Below the pieces are notes generated by a model, which saw only the letters and a program-made list of their open reading frames with translations, was not told the DNA's origin and searched no databases. Both the position numbers and the translations under genes were made by a program. This document shows, piece by piece, positions 42,001-50,242 of a DNA stretch of 64,000 bases. The stretch's first letter is position 1. Each line of letters starts with the position of its first letter. Source of the DNA: Palsa-504 sp963834685 (GTDB taxonomy: Bacteria; Actinomycetota; Actinomycetes; Streptosporangiales; Streptosporangiaceae); the NCBI GenBank assembly GCA_963834685.1, contig CAWICW010000011.1, forward strand, positions 27,519 through 91,518. Direction: 5' to 3'.

Positions 42001-43590
42001 ATGCCCAGCGTGGCCGTGGTGGCGCACTCTCGCAAGAGCTTCGGCGGTGGCCTGCGCGAGCTCCGAAAGGTCCTGGCCCGGCAGGGCGTTACCGATCCGC
42101 TCTGGTATCAGGTGAAGAAGAGCCGTCACGCGCCCAAGTGCGCGCGGCGGGCCGCGGCGCATGGCGCTGAGGTGATGTTCGTCTGGGGCGGCGACGGCAC
42201 CGTCCAGCGCTGTATTGACGCGGTCGCCGGGACCGACACGGCGGTGGCGATCCTGCCCGCCGGCACGGCGAACCTCCTGGCCATGAACCTGCATATCCCT
42301 GATGACCTCCCCGAAGCGGTGCGGATCGGGCTGCACGGAGACCGCCGCCGGCTGGACACCGGGTCGGTGAACGGCGAGCGCTTCGCGGTGATGGCCGGCG
42401 CAGGATTCGATGCCCGGATGATCTCCGAGGCCGGCCGGGGCATGAAGAACCGCCTGGGCCGCGCGGCATACCTGTACACCGGCATCAGGAACCTGTCCAC
42501 GCGCCAGGTGAAGGCCGCGGTCGACGTCGATGGTGAGCGCTTTTTCGAGGGCCGGGTCTCATGCGTGCTCGCCGGTAACGTCGGCCGGGTACTCGGCGGA
42601 ATCGACGCCTTCCCGGAGGCGCGGCCCGACGACGGGCTCCTCGAGTTCGGCGTGGTTACCGCGAGGAACCCGGCCGAATGGGCCCGGACCTTCAGCAGGC
42701 TCGCCCTCGGCCAAGCGGAGCGATCGCCTTTCGTCGAGGTCACTCACGGAACGAAGGTCAAGATCCGGTTCGACCGGAAGATCCCGTACGAGCTTGACGG
42801 GCCGGAATCGAACGCTAGGTCCAGGACCGGGACGCCTGGTTCGCCTGCCGGATGGTCATCGGGCATGCGATCGCCTCCCCACCGGTTTCCGGGTCCGCCA
42901 GACCGGATATGCGCGCCGCTGTCCACCTCAGGCTCCGTAATCGAGCTGCCTCAGGCCGCGCCATCGACAAAAACCCCTCTACCTGCAGTACATGCCGGCA
43001 AACCCGGTTCCGCGCTTTCACCCAGGCTTACGCCGGTGCTACCGGACACGAGCCGGAGAACAGGTTTGGCCTGGCGGCTGAGGGTAGTGCGGTGCGGAGC
43101 CGATAGAGGAGGACAGCAGATGACGGCTCGGCGCACGCGCAGGAATGCCGTGGATCAGACGGCGCAGGGCATCGACCGGATGCTGCACAACGTGGAAACC
43201 GGGCGTTTCGAGCGCAGCCTCTCGGCCCTGACCGCGGCCGGAGCGCTGGTGACCGCGGCCGAGATCTACTTCGAGCACGACAGCGCCAGCTTCGGTAACA
43301 AGATGATGTGGCTGCCGGTCGCGCTGGGCCCGGTCGGGGCGGCGGCGGGCCTGGCCGGGTTCTTCAGCCGCCGGATGGCGAAAACGGCGCTGCCGATCAC
43401 GTCGGCGGCGATCGTGGCCAACGGAGTACAGGGCCTGTACCTGCACGCCCGCGGCATCGCCCAGAAGCCCGGGGGCTGGAGAAACGCCCGTTACAACATG
43501 GAGATGGGACCGCCGCTGCTGGCCCCGCTGCTGGTCACCATGGTGGGCGGGATGGGGCTGCTGGCGGCGATCCTGCGGCGGGAGAAGTGA
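42001..43590 (+). CDS. Diacylglycerol-kinase-like protein whose frame runs through into the next gene
   Basis: 529-codon frame. Residues 1-266 are a lipid/DAG kinase catalytic domain: VAVVAHSRKSFGGGL, VWGGDGTVQRCID (GGDGT nucleotide site), ILPAGTANLLAMNL, AGAGFDARMI, PDDGLLEFGVV and VKIRFDRKIPYELDG. At that point the usual last 20 residues are missing. About 105 low-complexity residues follow without a stop and lead in frame into the separate gene starting at ATG 43120. Either a deletion removed the end of the kinase and fused the two, or translation yields a true fusion. It phosphorylates diacylglycerol or a related lipid if active. Confidence 0.65.
   Translation: MPSVAVVAHSRKSFGGGLRELRKVLARQGVTDPLWYQVKKSRHAPKCARRAAAHGAEVMFVWGGDGTVQRCIDAVAGTDTAVAILPAGTANLLAMNLHIPDDLPEAVRIGLHGDRRRLDTGSVNGERFAVMAGAGFDARMISEAGRGMKNRLGRAAYLYTGIRNLSTRQVKAAVDVDGERFFEGRVSCVLAGNVGRVLGGIDAFPEARPDDGLLEFGVVTARNPAEWARTFSRLALGQAERSPFVEVTHGTKVKIRFDRKIPYELDGPESNARSRTGTPGSPAGWSSGMRSPPHRFPGPPDRICAPLSTSGSVIELPQAAPSTKTPLPAVHAGKPGSALSPRLTPVLPDTSRRTGLAWRLRVVRCGADRGGQQMTARRTRRNAVDQTAQGIDRMLHNVETGRFERSLSALTAAGALVTAAEIYFEHDSASFGNKMMWLPVALGPVGAAAGLAGFFSRRMAKTALPITSAAIVANGVQGLYLHARGIAQKPGGWRNARYNMEMGPPLLAPLLVTMVGGMGLLAAILRREK
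43120..43590 (+). CDS. Hypothetical membrane protein (alternative start inside the fused frame)
   Basis: 156 residues from ATG 43120, which has an ideal RBS (AGAGGAGGAC). Basic N-terminus (TARRTRRNAVDQTAQGIDRML), then about four hydrophobic segments (LSALTAAGALVTAAEIYF, VALGPVGAAAGLAGFF, ALPITSAAIVANGVQGLYL, LLAPLLVTMVGGMGLLAAIL). The strong RBS says this is an independent gene despite the open frame upstream. Its stop overlaps the next start as GTGA, so it heads the operon with the dehydrogenase genes. Confidence 0.75.
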   Translation: MTARRTRRNAVDQTAQGIDRMLHNVETGRFERSLSALTAAGALVTAAEIYFEHDSASFGNKMMWLPVALGPVGAAAGLAGFFSRRMAKTALPITSAAIVANGVQGLYLHARGIAQKPGGWRNARYNMEMGPPLLAPLLVTMVGGMGLLAAILRREK

Positions 43591-44234
43591 GAGGCTCCGC
43601 GGGCGGAACCCGCGGCTGGGCTGGCCGGTTTCCCGGTTTCGATGCGCTGGGCCAGGCCCGGCACTGGGATCAGGTGACGGCCGAGGTCGTCCTGGCCAGA
43701 ACCGATTCCCCCGCGGCGGTGAAGTTCTTCACCGGATCGGAGGAGTCCTGCGCACGCGCCCTGCTCACCCTCCTCACGGGCCAGGACGGGCAGGACGGCG
43801 GGCTGGCCGTCCCGGTCCTGGAGATGGTCGACTCCCGGCTTGCGGCGGGAGAAACCGATGGCTGGCGGTACGCGGATATGCCCGAGGACGGCCAGGCGTG
43901 GCGGGACACGCTGGCGCATCTCGACGCGGACGCCTATCAGCGCTGCGGCACCCCGTTCGCGGACGCCGCGCAGACCGACCAGCTAGCGCTGATCCAGGCG
44001 GTGCAGGACCTGAAGTCCGCGGACTGGCACGGGCTGCCCGCCGCCCGCGTGTGGAGCCTGTGGACCCGGTACGCCTGCACGGCTTTCTATGCGCATCCGT
44101 TCGCGTGGACCGAGATCGGCTTCCCCGGCCCGGCCTATCCGCGCGGCTACAAGAACGCCGGAGTGGGCAAGCTCGAGCCGTTCGAGGTGGGCGACGCGCA
44201 GCCATCCGAAGACCCCGTCCGTGAGGGCTCCTGA
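43587..44234 (+). CDS. Gluconate 2-dehydrogenase subunit 3-like protein
   Basis: 215 residues from GTG 43587 (GTGA overlap). FTGSEESCARALLTLLTGQ, MVDSRLAAGETDGWRYADMPEDGQAWRDTL, TPFADAAQTDQLALIQAVQ and CTAFYAHPFAWTEIGFPGPAYPRGY match the small helical subunit that accompanies membrane-bound GMC dehydrogenases. No twin-arginine signal is visible, unlike the secreted enterobacterial form. It abuts the GMC gene (TGATG), its likely partner. Confidence 0.85.
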   Translation: MRGSAGGTRGWAGRFPGFDALGQARHWDQVTAEVVLARTDSPAAVKFFTGSEESCARALLTLLTGQDGQDGGLAVPVLEMVDSRLAAGETDGWRYADMPEDGQAWRDTLAHLDADAYQRCGTPFADAAQTDQLALIQAVQDLKSADWHGLPAARVWSLWTRYACTAFYAHPFAWTEIGFPGPAYPRGYKNAGVGKLEPFEVGDAQPSEDPVREGS

Positions 44235-45883
44235 TGGACCCGCGAGATGGTGTCCGGGCGCGTAACGAGTCGGCCTGGCTGCTGCCCAATGACGGCACCC
44301 GGACCAACCATCGTCTGCGCCTGGACATGCGTCGGTTCACCGATGAGGACGAGATCGACCTGGTGATCGTCGGCTGCGGGGCGGGCGGCTCGGTCCTGCT
44401 GCAGCGCCTGGCCCGGGCCGGGTGGCGGGTAGCGGCGCTGGACGCCGGCCCGTTCTGGGACCCCGACACGGACTGGGTAAGCGACGAGGCAGGCTCGCAC
44501 CACCTGTACTGGACCGACCCGCGGGTAATCGCCGGGTCCGACCCGGTACCGATGGGCTCGAACAACTCCGGGCGCGGCGTCGGCGGGTCGATGGTTCACT
44601 ACGCGGGCTACACCCCGCGCTTTCACCCGAGCGACTTCATCACGCGCACCGCGGACAGCGTGGGCGCCGACTGGCCGCTCAGCTACGCCGAGCTGCGCCC
44701 GTACTACGAGCAGATCGAGCAGGAACTCCCGGTGGCCGGCGAGCGCTGGCCGTGGGGAGACCCGCACGGCTACCCGCACCGGCCGCACCCGGTCGGCGGG
44801 AACGGCGAGGTATTCCTGCGCGGGGCGGACAAGCTCGGGATCATGGCCAAGGTCGGCCCGGTCGCGATCGCCAACGGCCGGTTCGGGAATCGCCCGCACT
44901 GCATCTACCGCGGCTTCTGCCTGCAGGGCTGCAAGGTCAACGCCAAGGCATCGCCGCTGATCACGCACGTCCCCGACGCGCTGGCGCACGGCGCGGAGGT
45001 GCGCCCGGACGCGATGGTGACCCAGATCGCCGTGGACAAGCCCACCGGCCGTGCGCTCGGGGTGCACTACGTCGCGAACGGCCGGGAGCGATTCCAGCGG
45101 GCCCGGATGGTGGCGGTGGCCGGCTACTCGATCGAGACGCCCCGGCTGCTGCTGAACTCGGCGTCCAGCCGGTTCCCCGAGGGCCTGTGCAACGACTTCG
45201 ACCAGGTCGGCCGTTACCTGATGGTGCAGGGCGCGCCGCAGACCGCGGGCCGCTTCGACGCCGAGGTGCGGATGTACAAGGCGCCGCCGCCCGAGGTGAG
45301 CACCGAGGCGTTCTACGAGACCGACCCGGCCAATGACTACAAGCGCGGGTTCTCGATCCAGACCGTCTCGCCCCTGCCGATCACCTGGGCCGAGCACGTC
45401 GCGGCGCAGGGGCACTGGGGTTCCGCGCTGCGCGAGTACATGAGCGACTACGTGCACTGGTCCTGCCTCGGAGCGCTGTGCGAGTTCCTGCCGCGGCCGG
45501 AGAACCGGGTGACGCTCGCCGGGGAGAAGGACTCCTACGGCCTGCCGGTGGCCCGTTTCTCCTATTCCCAGTGCGACAACGACCGGGCTCTGGCCCGCGC
45601 CGCGCAGTCGGTGATGGAGGACATCCTGCACGCCGCCGGGGCGGACGAGGTCATCACCATCCAGCGCTACGCCCACCTGGTCGGCGGGGCCCGGATGGCC
45701 GCGGACGAACGGCACGGCGTGGTCGACCGGCACGGCCGGAGTTTCGCCGTGCCCAACCTCTACATCACCGACGGCAGCGTGCTTCCCACCCAGGGCAGCG
45801 CCAACCCGGCCCTGACGATCATGGCCGTGGCCGCCCGGACCGCCCATCACCTGACTGCCGGCGCCACCGGCGGCATCTCCTGA
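44234..45883 (+). CDS. GMC-family flavoprotein oxidoreductase
   Basis: 549 residues. FAD-binding IVGCGAGGSVLLQRLARAGWRVAALDAGP, GSNNSGRGVGGSMVHYAGYTPR, CIYRGFCLQGCKVNAKASPL, and the C-terminal H-x-x-G-x-x-RM region (YAHLVGGARMAADE) with NLYITDGSVLPTQGSANPALTIMAVAARTAHHL. Gluconate- or sugar-alcohol-type dehydrogenases have this form and pass electrons to a quinone or cytochrome with subunit 3 as partner. The operon continues 32 bases later with a TPP enzyme. Confidence 0.9.
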   Translation: MDPRDGVRARNESAWLLPNDGTRTNHRLRLDMRRFTDEDEIDLVIVGCGAGGSVLLQRLARAGWRVAALDAGPFWDPDTDWVSDEAGSHHLYWTDPRVIAGSDPVPMGSNNSGRGVGGSMVHYAGYTPRFHPSDFITRTADSVGADWPLSYAELRPYYEQIEQELPVAGERWPWGDPHGYPHRPHPVGGNGEVFLRGADKLGIMAKVGPVAIANGRFGNRPHCIYRGFCLQGCKVNAKASPLITHVPDALAHGAEVRPDAMVTQIAVDKPTGRALGVHYVANGRERFQRARMVAVAGYSIETPRLLLNSASSRFPEGLCNDFDQVGRYLMVQGAPQTAGRFDAEVRMYKAPPPEVSTEAFYETDPANDYKRGFSIQTVSPLPITWAEHVAAQGHWGSALREYMSDYVHWSCLGALCEFLPRPENRVTLAGEKDSYGLPVARFSYSQCDNDRALARAAQSVMEDILHAAGADEVITIQRYAHLVGGARMAADERHGVVDRHGRSFAVPNLYITDGSVLPTQGSANPALTIMAVAARTAHHLTAGATGGIS

Positions 45884-45915
45884 CACACCTATCACGTCGC
45901 GGAAGGACAGAAAAC

Positions 45916-47706
45916 ATGGCACCGACAGTTGCCGATTACCTGCTCGAGCGGCTGCGCGCCTGGGACGTACAGCACGTATTCGCCTACGCCGGAGACGGGA
46001 TCAACGGCATCCTGGCCGCCTGGGGCCGGGCCGACAACAAGCCGCAGTTCATCCAGGCCCGGCACGAGGAGATGGCCGCCTTCGAAGCCGTCGGGTACGC
46101 GAAGTTCACCGGCCGGTTCGGCGTCTGCATGGCCACCTCGGGCCCGGGCGCCATCCACCTGCTCAACGGCCTGTATGACGCCAAGCTGGACCACGTGCCC
46201 GTCGTGGCGATCGTCGGCCAGACCAACCGCAGCGCCATGGGCGGCTCGTACCAGCAGGAAGTTGACCTGCTCTCGCTGTTCAAGGACGTCGCCAGTGAGT
46301 ACGTGCAGATGGTGACGGTCCCGGAGCAGCTGCCGAACGTCCTGGACCGGGCGATCCGCACCGCCGTCGCCGAGCGGGCGCCCACCGCCCTCATCATCCC
46401 GGCCGACGTCCAGGAACTGGACTACTCCCCGCCCACCCACGCGTTCAAGATGGTGCCCTCCTCCCTGGGGGTCGACTGGCCGGTCACGTCGCCGGACGAC
46501 GAGGCCGTCCTGCGGGCCGCCGAGGTCCTCAACTCTGGCCGCAAGGTCGCCATCCTGGCCGGGCAGGGCGCCCGCGGGGCGCGGCGCGAGCTCGAGGAGG
46601 TCGCCGAGCTGCTCGGTGCCGGCGTGGCCAAGCCCCTGCTGGGCAAGGACGTGCTCTCCGACGAGCTGCCGTACGTGACGGGATCGATCGGGCTGCTGGG
46701 CACCCGGCCCAGCTACGAGATGATGAAGCACTGCGACACGCTGCTAACGGTCGGCTCGAGCTTCCCGTACACGCAGTTCCTGCCCGGGTTCGGCCAGGCC
46801 CGCGGGGTCCAGATCGACATCGACGGCAAGTTCATCGGGATGCGCTACCCCTACGAGGTCAACCTGGTCGGGGACGCGGCGGCCACGCTGCGCGCCCTGC
46901 TCCCGCACCTCAAGCGCCAGGATGATCGTTCCTGGCGCGAGGCCATCGAGGCGGGCGTGGCCGGCTGGTGGCAGTCGATGGACACCGAGGCCGACGTGGC
47001 GGCCGATCCGGTCAACCCGATGCTGGTCTTCCGCGAGCTGTCGGCCCGGCTGCCCATGGACGCCATCGTCACCGCGGATTCCGGATCATCGGCCAACTGG
47101 TACGCCCGGCAGCTGCGCTTCCGCGGCGACATGCGCGGGTCGCTGTCCGGGAACCTGGCCACCATGGGCCCGGGCGTCCCGTACGGCATCGGCGCGAAGT
47201 TCGGCCACCCGGACCGGCCGGTCATCGTCTTCGCCGGGGACGGGGCGATGCAGATGAACGGCCTGGCCGAGCTGATCACGATCAAGCACTACTGGGAGGA
47301 ATGGGCCGATCCGCGGCTCGTCGTCGCGGTACTGCACAACAACGACCTCAACCAGGTCACCTGGGAGATGCGGGCGATGGAAGGCGCCCCGAAGTTCACC
47401 GAATCCCAGCGGCTCCCCGATGTCTCCTACGCGGGCTTCGCCCGCAGCCTGGGCCTGCACGGCATCGCGGTCGACGAACCGGGTCAGGTCGGCTCGGCCT
47501 GGGACCAGGCCCTGGCCGCCGACCGGCCCACGGTGCTGGACGTCCGGACCGACCCCGACATTCCGCCCATCCCGCCGCACGCCACCTTCGAGCAGGCCAA
47601 GGACGCCGCCATGGCGCTGCTGAAGGGCGACCCCGACCGGTGGGGCGTGCTCAAGGAAGGCCTGATGACCAAGGCCCGGGAGATCCTGCCGAACCGGAGC
47701 GAGTGA
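45916..47706 (+). CDS. Thiamine-diphosphate-dependent enzyme (pyruvate oxidase/acetolactate-synthase family)
   Basis: 596 residues, ATG with GGAAGGACAG upstream. N-terminal PYR domain with the activating Glu in QARHEEMAAFEAVGYAKFTG, a central Rossmann domain, and the PP domain with GDGAMQMNGLAELITIK...LHNNDLNQ, the thiamine-diphosphate motif. WEMRAMEGAPKF and the ending DVRTDPDIPPIPPH fit the poxB-like subgroup. It probably decarboxylates pyruvate or another 2-oxo acid. Gene order with GMC dehydrogenase suggests joint oxidation of a sugar-acid-derived substrate; this is inference. A hairpin follows. Confidence 0.88.
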   Translation: MAPTVADYLLERLRAWDVQHVFAYAGDGINGILAAWGRADNKPQFIQARHEEMAAFEAVGYAKFTGRFGVCMATSGPGAIHLLNGLYDAKLDHVPVVAIVGQTNRSAMGGSYQQEVDLLSLFKDVASEYVQMVTVPEQLPNVLDRAIRTAVAERAPTALIIPADVQELDYSPPTHAFKMVPSSLGVDWPVTSPDDEAVLRAAEVLNSGRKVAILAGQGARGARRELEEVAELLGAGVAKPLLGKDVLSDELPYVTGSIGLLGTRPSYEMMKHCDTLLTVGSSFPYTQFLPGFGQARGVQIDIDGKFIGMRYPYEVNLVGDAAATLRALLPHLKRQDDRSWREAIEAGVAGWWQSMDTEADVAADPVNPMLVFRELSARLPMDAIVTADSGSSANWYARQLRFRGDMRGSLSGNLATMGPGVPYGIGAKFGHPDRPVIVFAGDGAMQMNGLAELITIKHYWEEWADPRLVVAVLHNNDLNQVTWEMRAMEGAPKFTESQRLPDVSYAGFARSLGLHGIAVDEPGQVGSAWDQALAADRPTVLDVRTDPDIPPIPPHATFEQAKDAAMALLKGDPDRWGVLKEGLMTKAREILPNRSE

Positions 47707-47721
47707 CCGAGACGATGCGGC

Positions 47722-47747
47722 CGGCTCCCGGGTGGACCCGGGAGCCG
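47722..47747 (+). terminator. Hairpin after TPP-enzyme gene
   Basis: Perfect 12-bp stem CGGCTCCCGGGT / ACCCGGGAGCCG with a two-base loop, 15 bases after the stop. No T-run. It faces the converging ligase remnant. Confidence 0.6.
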
Positions 47748-47777
47748 ATCGGGCCAGTCCGGCAGAGCGATAGCGGG

Positions 47778-48128
47778 TCAGGTCCTGGCGAAATCGCGGA
47801 GCACCCGGCGCAGGATCTTGCCCGCCGCCGACTTGGGGATCGCGTCGATCACCTCGAGCCGCCGGATCTGCTTGTAGTACGCCACCTCGCCCGCGACGAA
47901 CCGCATGATCTCCTCCGGGGAGGCGGCGGCGCCGGGCCGCAGGACGACGTACCCGGCCGGGATCTCGCCGGCCTCGTCATCCGGCAGGCCGATCACCGCG
48001 GCGTCGGCCACGTCGGGGTGGCGGAGCAGGACCGCCTCCAGCTCGGCCGGGGGTACCTGGGAACCCCTTGTACTTGATGAGCTCCTTCAGCCGTCCACCA
48101 CGTACAGGTGCCCGTCCGGGCATCGCTT
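47778..48128 (-). pseudogene. Acyl-CoA synthetase (4-coumarate-CoA-ligase-like), C-terminal remnant with two frameshifts
   Basis: The C-terminal AMP-ligase domain is readable: DGHLYVVD, then RLKELIKYKGF, then PPAELEAVLLRHPDVADAAVIGL and IPKSAAGKILRRVLRDF with the catalytic Lys of the domain. Two single-base changes are needed: one missing base near 48090 and one extra C near 48060. The N-terminal 400 residues are gone. 77 codons at the 3' end remain in one clean frame. Confidence 0.75.
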
Positions 48129-48201
48129 CCTGGTAGAGGAACGGTGATGGCTGACCGTACGGTGGTGCCCAGTCACGGCAACCACCTGGAGGCACTGACC
48201 C

Positions 48202-48852
48202 ATGAGCATTGAGCGAGAGAAGCAGGTCGCCGCGGAGGCGGCCGCGGAGCTAGTCGAGAACGGCATGACCGTCGGGCTGGGCACCGGCTCGACGGTGGCG
48301 TACCTGCTCCCGGCCCTGGCCGGGCGTTCGCTTGACATCCTCTGCGCCGCCACGTCGCCGCGCACCGAACACGCCGCGCGCGAGCTGGGCCTGAGGATCG
48401 AGGACGTCGCGAGCATCGACCGGTTCGACCTCACCATCGACGGCGCGGACCAGGTCGCCCCGGACGGCTGGCTGGTGAAGGGCGGCGGCGGCGCCCACAC
48501 GCGGGAGAAGATCGTCGCCGGGGCCGCGGACCGGTTTGTCGTCATAGCCGACTCCTCCAAGCCGGTTCCGGTCCTGCACGGCCCGGTCCCCCTCGAGCTG
48601 CTGTCCTTCGGGCTGCGCGCCACGATGCGCCGGGTCGCCCCGGCCTCGCTGCGCGACGTCCCGCTCAGCCCGGACGGCGGCGTGATCGCGGACTACCACG
48701 GGCCGGTGGACGACCCGGCGGCACTGGCCGTCCGGCTATCCTGCACGCCCGGGGTCGTCGAGCACGGCCTGTTCCCGCCGGAGATGGTGGCCACGGTCCT
48801 GGTCGGCCGGGGCGAGTCGGTCGACCGGATCGACTTCAAGGCCGGTGCTTGA
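48202..48852 (+). CDS. rpiA: Ribose-5-phosphate isomerase A
   Basis: 216 residues. The RpiA marks are clear: GLGTGSTVAYLLPAL, CAATSPRTEHAAREL, DLTIDGADQVAPDGWLVKGGGGAHTREKIVA (catalytic Asp and Glu) and VVIADSSKPV. It interconverts ribose-5-phosphate and ribulose-5-phosphate in the pentose phosphate pathway. Most actinobacteria use RpiB, so an RpiA copy is less usual. ATG 48202; the bases upstream (cacctggagg) provide the RBS. Confidence 0.9.
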   Translation: MSIEREKQVAAEAAAELVENGMTVGLGTGSTVAYLLPALAGRSLDILCAATSPRTEHAARELGLRIEDVASIDRFDLTIDGADQVAPDGWLVKGGGGAHTREKIVAGAADRFVVIADSSKPVPVLHGPVPLELLSFGLRATMRRVAPASLRDVPLSPDGGVIADYHGPVDDPAALAVRLSCTPGVVEHGLFPPEMVATVLVGRGESVDRIDFKAGA

Positions 48853-48876
48853 TCACTGCGGCGGGTCGAGCCGTAT

Positions 48877-49104
48877 TCAGCTGGCTGGCCGGGGCTTGTG
48901 CTCGACGGCGAAGCCCAGCTTTCCGAGCACCGCGACGGCGCCGGCCGTCCCGCCCTCGAAATCGCCGGAGTCAAGGCGCTGGCCCGTAGCGAATTCATAA
49001 GCCGTGCCCAGGATTGCTTTCGGCGGGTAGCGGCGTTCGTCCCAGACCAGGTCGTAAGTCGTCGTGGGACCGAAACCATGCTCAGAGAAGAACCGCTCCG
49101 GCAG
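48877..49104 (-). pseudogene. ScoMcrA-like restriction protein, N-terminal domain remnant
   Basis: The frame reads PERFFSEHGFGPTTTYDLVW, then DERRYPPKAILGTAYEFATGQRLDSGDFEGGTAGAVAVLGKLGFAVE. The pattern GFG-x-x-x-x-YDLV...RRY-PKA-I-G-A...F-GG...V-x-x-L-x-x-LGF matches, as I remember it, the head domain of ScoMcrA-type modified-DNA restriction enzymes and related HNH proteins. No ATG precedes it and a stop lies at its 5' side; the sulfur-binding and HNH parts are absent. About 75 codons survive. Confidence 0.5.
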
Positions 49105-49390
49105 TCACTTCTAATGGACAAAGCGAGTCTGACACATTACTAATCCCCTGACAAGGAGCTAACGGTTTCGAAGGATGCATGGTACTTATAGAAATTCCTA
49201 ATGCCTATGCTTCCGGTATGGCCGCCCGCCATCCGGCCCGGGTAATCGGCGGGCCGGGACGGTAGCATCCGGGTCGTAGCTGTGACTCTTTCCGGGGAGA
49301 GACGGGCCGGCCCCTGTCCACCGTTCAGCTGACATAACCGTGGCCGGATGGGCGACGCGCCGCCCGGGTGCCGCCACGGATGCTGGGTAC

Positions 49391-50242
49391 ATGAACGCAA
49401 CGGGGTTGGCGGTCCAGGCGCGCGGGCTGCTCAAGCGTTACGGCGGGATCGCGGCGGTCAGCGGAATCGACCTGGAGATCGCGCCGGGCGAGGTGTTCGC
49501 CCTGCTTGGCCCGAATGGCGCGGGCAAGACCACGACGGTTGAGATCCTGGAGGGCTATCGCGACCGCGACGGCGGCGAGGTCAGCGTCCTGGACGCGGAT
49601 CCGCAGCGAGCCGGCCGGGCCTGGCGGGCCCGGATCGGCATCGTGCTGCAGCTCGCGGCCGATCCGCCGGAACTGACCGTCGCCGAGATGGTCGGGCATT
49701 TCGCCGGGTTCTACCCGAGCCCCCGGCGGCCCGCCGAGGTGATCGACCTGGTGGGGCTGACCGGCCAGGCCCGCGCGCGGATCCACACGCTGTCCGGCGG
49801 CCAGCAGCGGCGGCTCGACGTCGCGCTCGGCCTCATAGGCGGCCCCGACCTGCTCTTCCTGGACGAGCCGACGACGGGGTTCGACCCGGCGGCGCGGCGC
49901 GCGTTCTGGGACGTGATCCGCGCGCTGTCCGGCGGCGGGGTTACGGTTCTGCTCACCACCCACTACCTGGACGAGGCGGCAGCGCTGGCGGACCGGGTCG
50001 CGGTGATCCGCGACGGCGTGATCGTGGCTCAGGACCGCCCTGCCGACCTGGGCGGCCGCGCGGCGGCCGCGGCGGTGGTGAGCTGGCAAGACCGCCACGG
50101 CCGACGGTCGGAGCAGACCGAGGAGCCGACCCGCCTGGTGGCCGGACTTGCCGAGTGCTACGACGGCGAGGTCCCGGAGCTGACCGTGACCCGCCCCTCC
50201 CTGGAGGACGTCTACCTGGAGCTGATCGGGGACCAGCGGTGA
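49391..50242 (+). CDS. ABC-2 exporter ATP-binding protein
   Basis: 283 residues from ATG 49391; the frame upstream to 49340 lacks conserved content. Walker A LLGPNGAGKTT, Q-loop IVLQL, signature LSGGQQRR, Walker B LLFLDEPTTG, H-loop TTHYLDEA. The DrrA/NatA type, exporting drugs, antibiotics or lipids. The C-terminal end LTVTRPSLEDVYLELIGD is typical. The stop overlaps the permease start (GTGA). About 285 A/T-richer bases upstream (49150-49210) may hold the promoter of the four-gene operon. Confidence 0.9.
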   Translation: MNATGLAVQARGLLKRYGGIAAVSGIDLEIAPGEVFALLGPNGAGKTTTVEILEGYRDRDGGEVSVLDADPQRAGRAWRARIGIVLQLAADPPELTVAEMVGHFAGFYPSPRRPAEVIDLVGLTGQARARIHTLSGGQQRRLDVALGLIGGPDLLFLDEPTTGFDPAARRAFWDVIRALSGGGVTVLLTTHYLDEAAALADRVAVIRDGVIVAQDRPADLGGRAAAAAVVSWQDRHGRRSEQTEEPTRLVAGLAECYDGEVPELTVTRPSLEDVYLELIGDQR

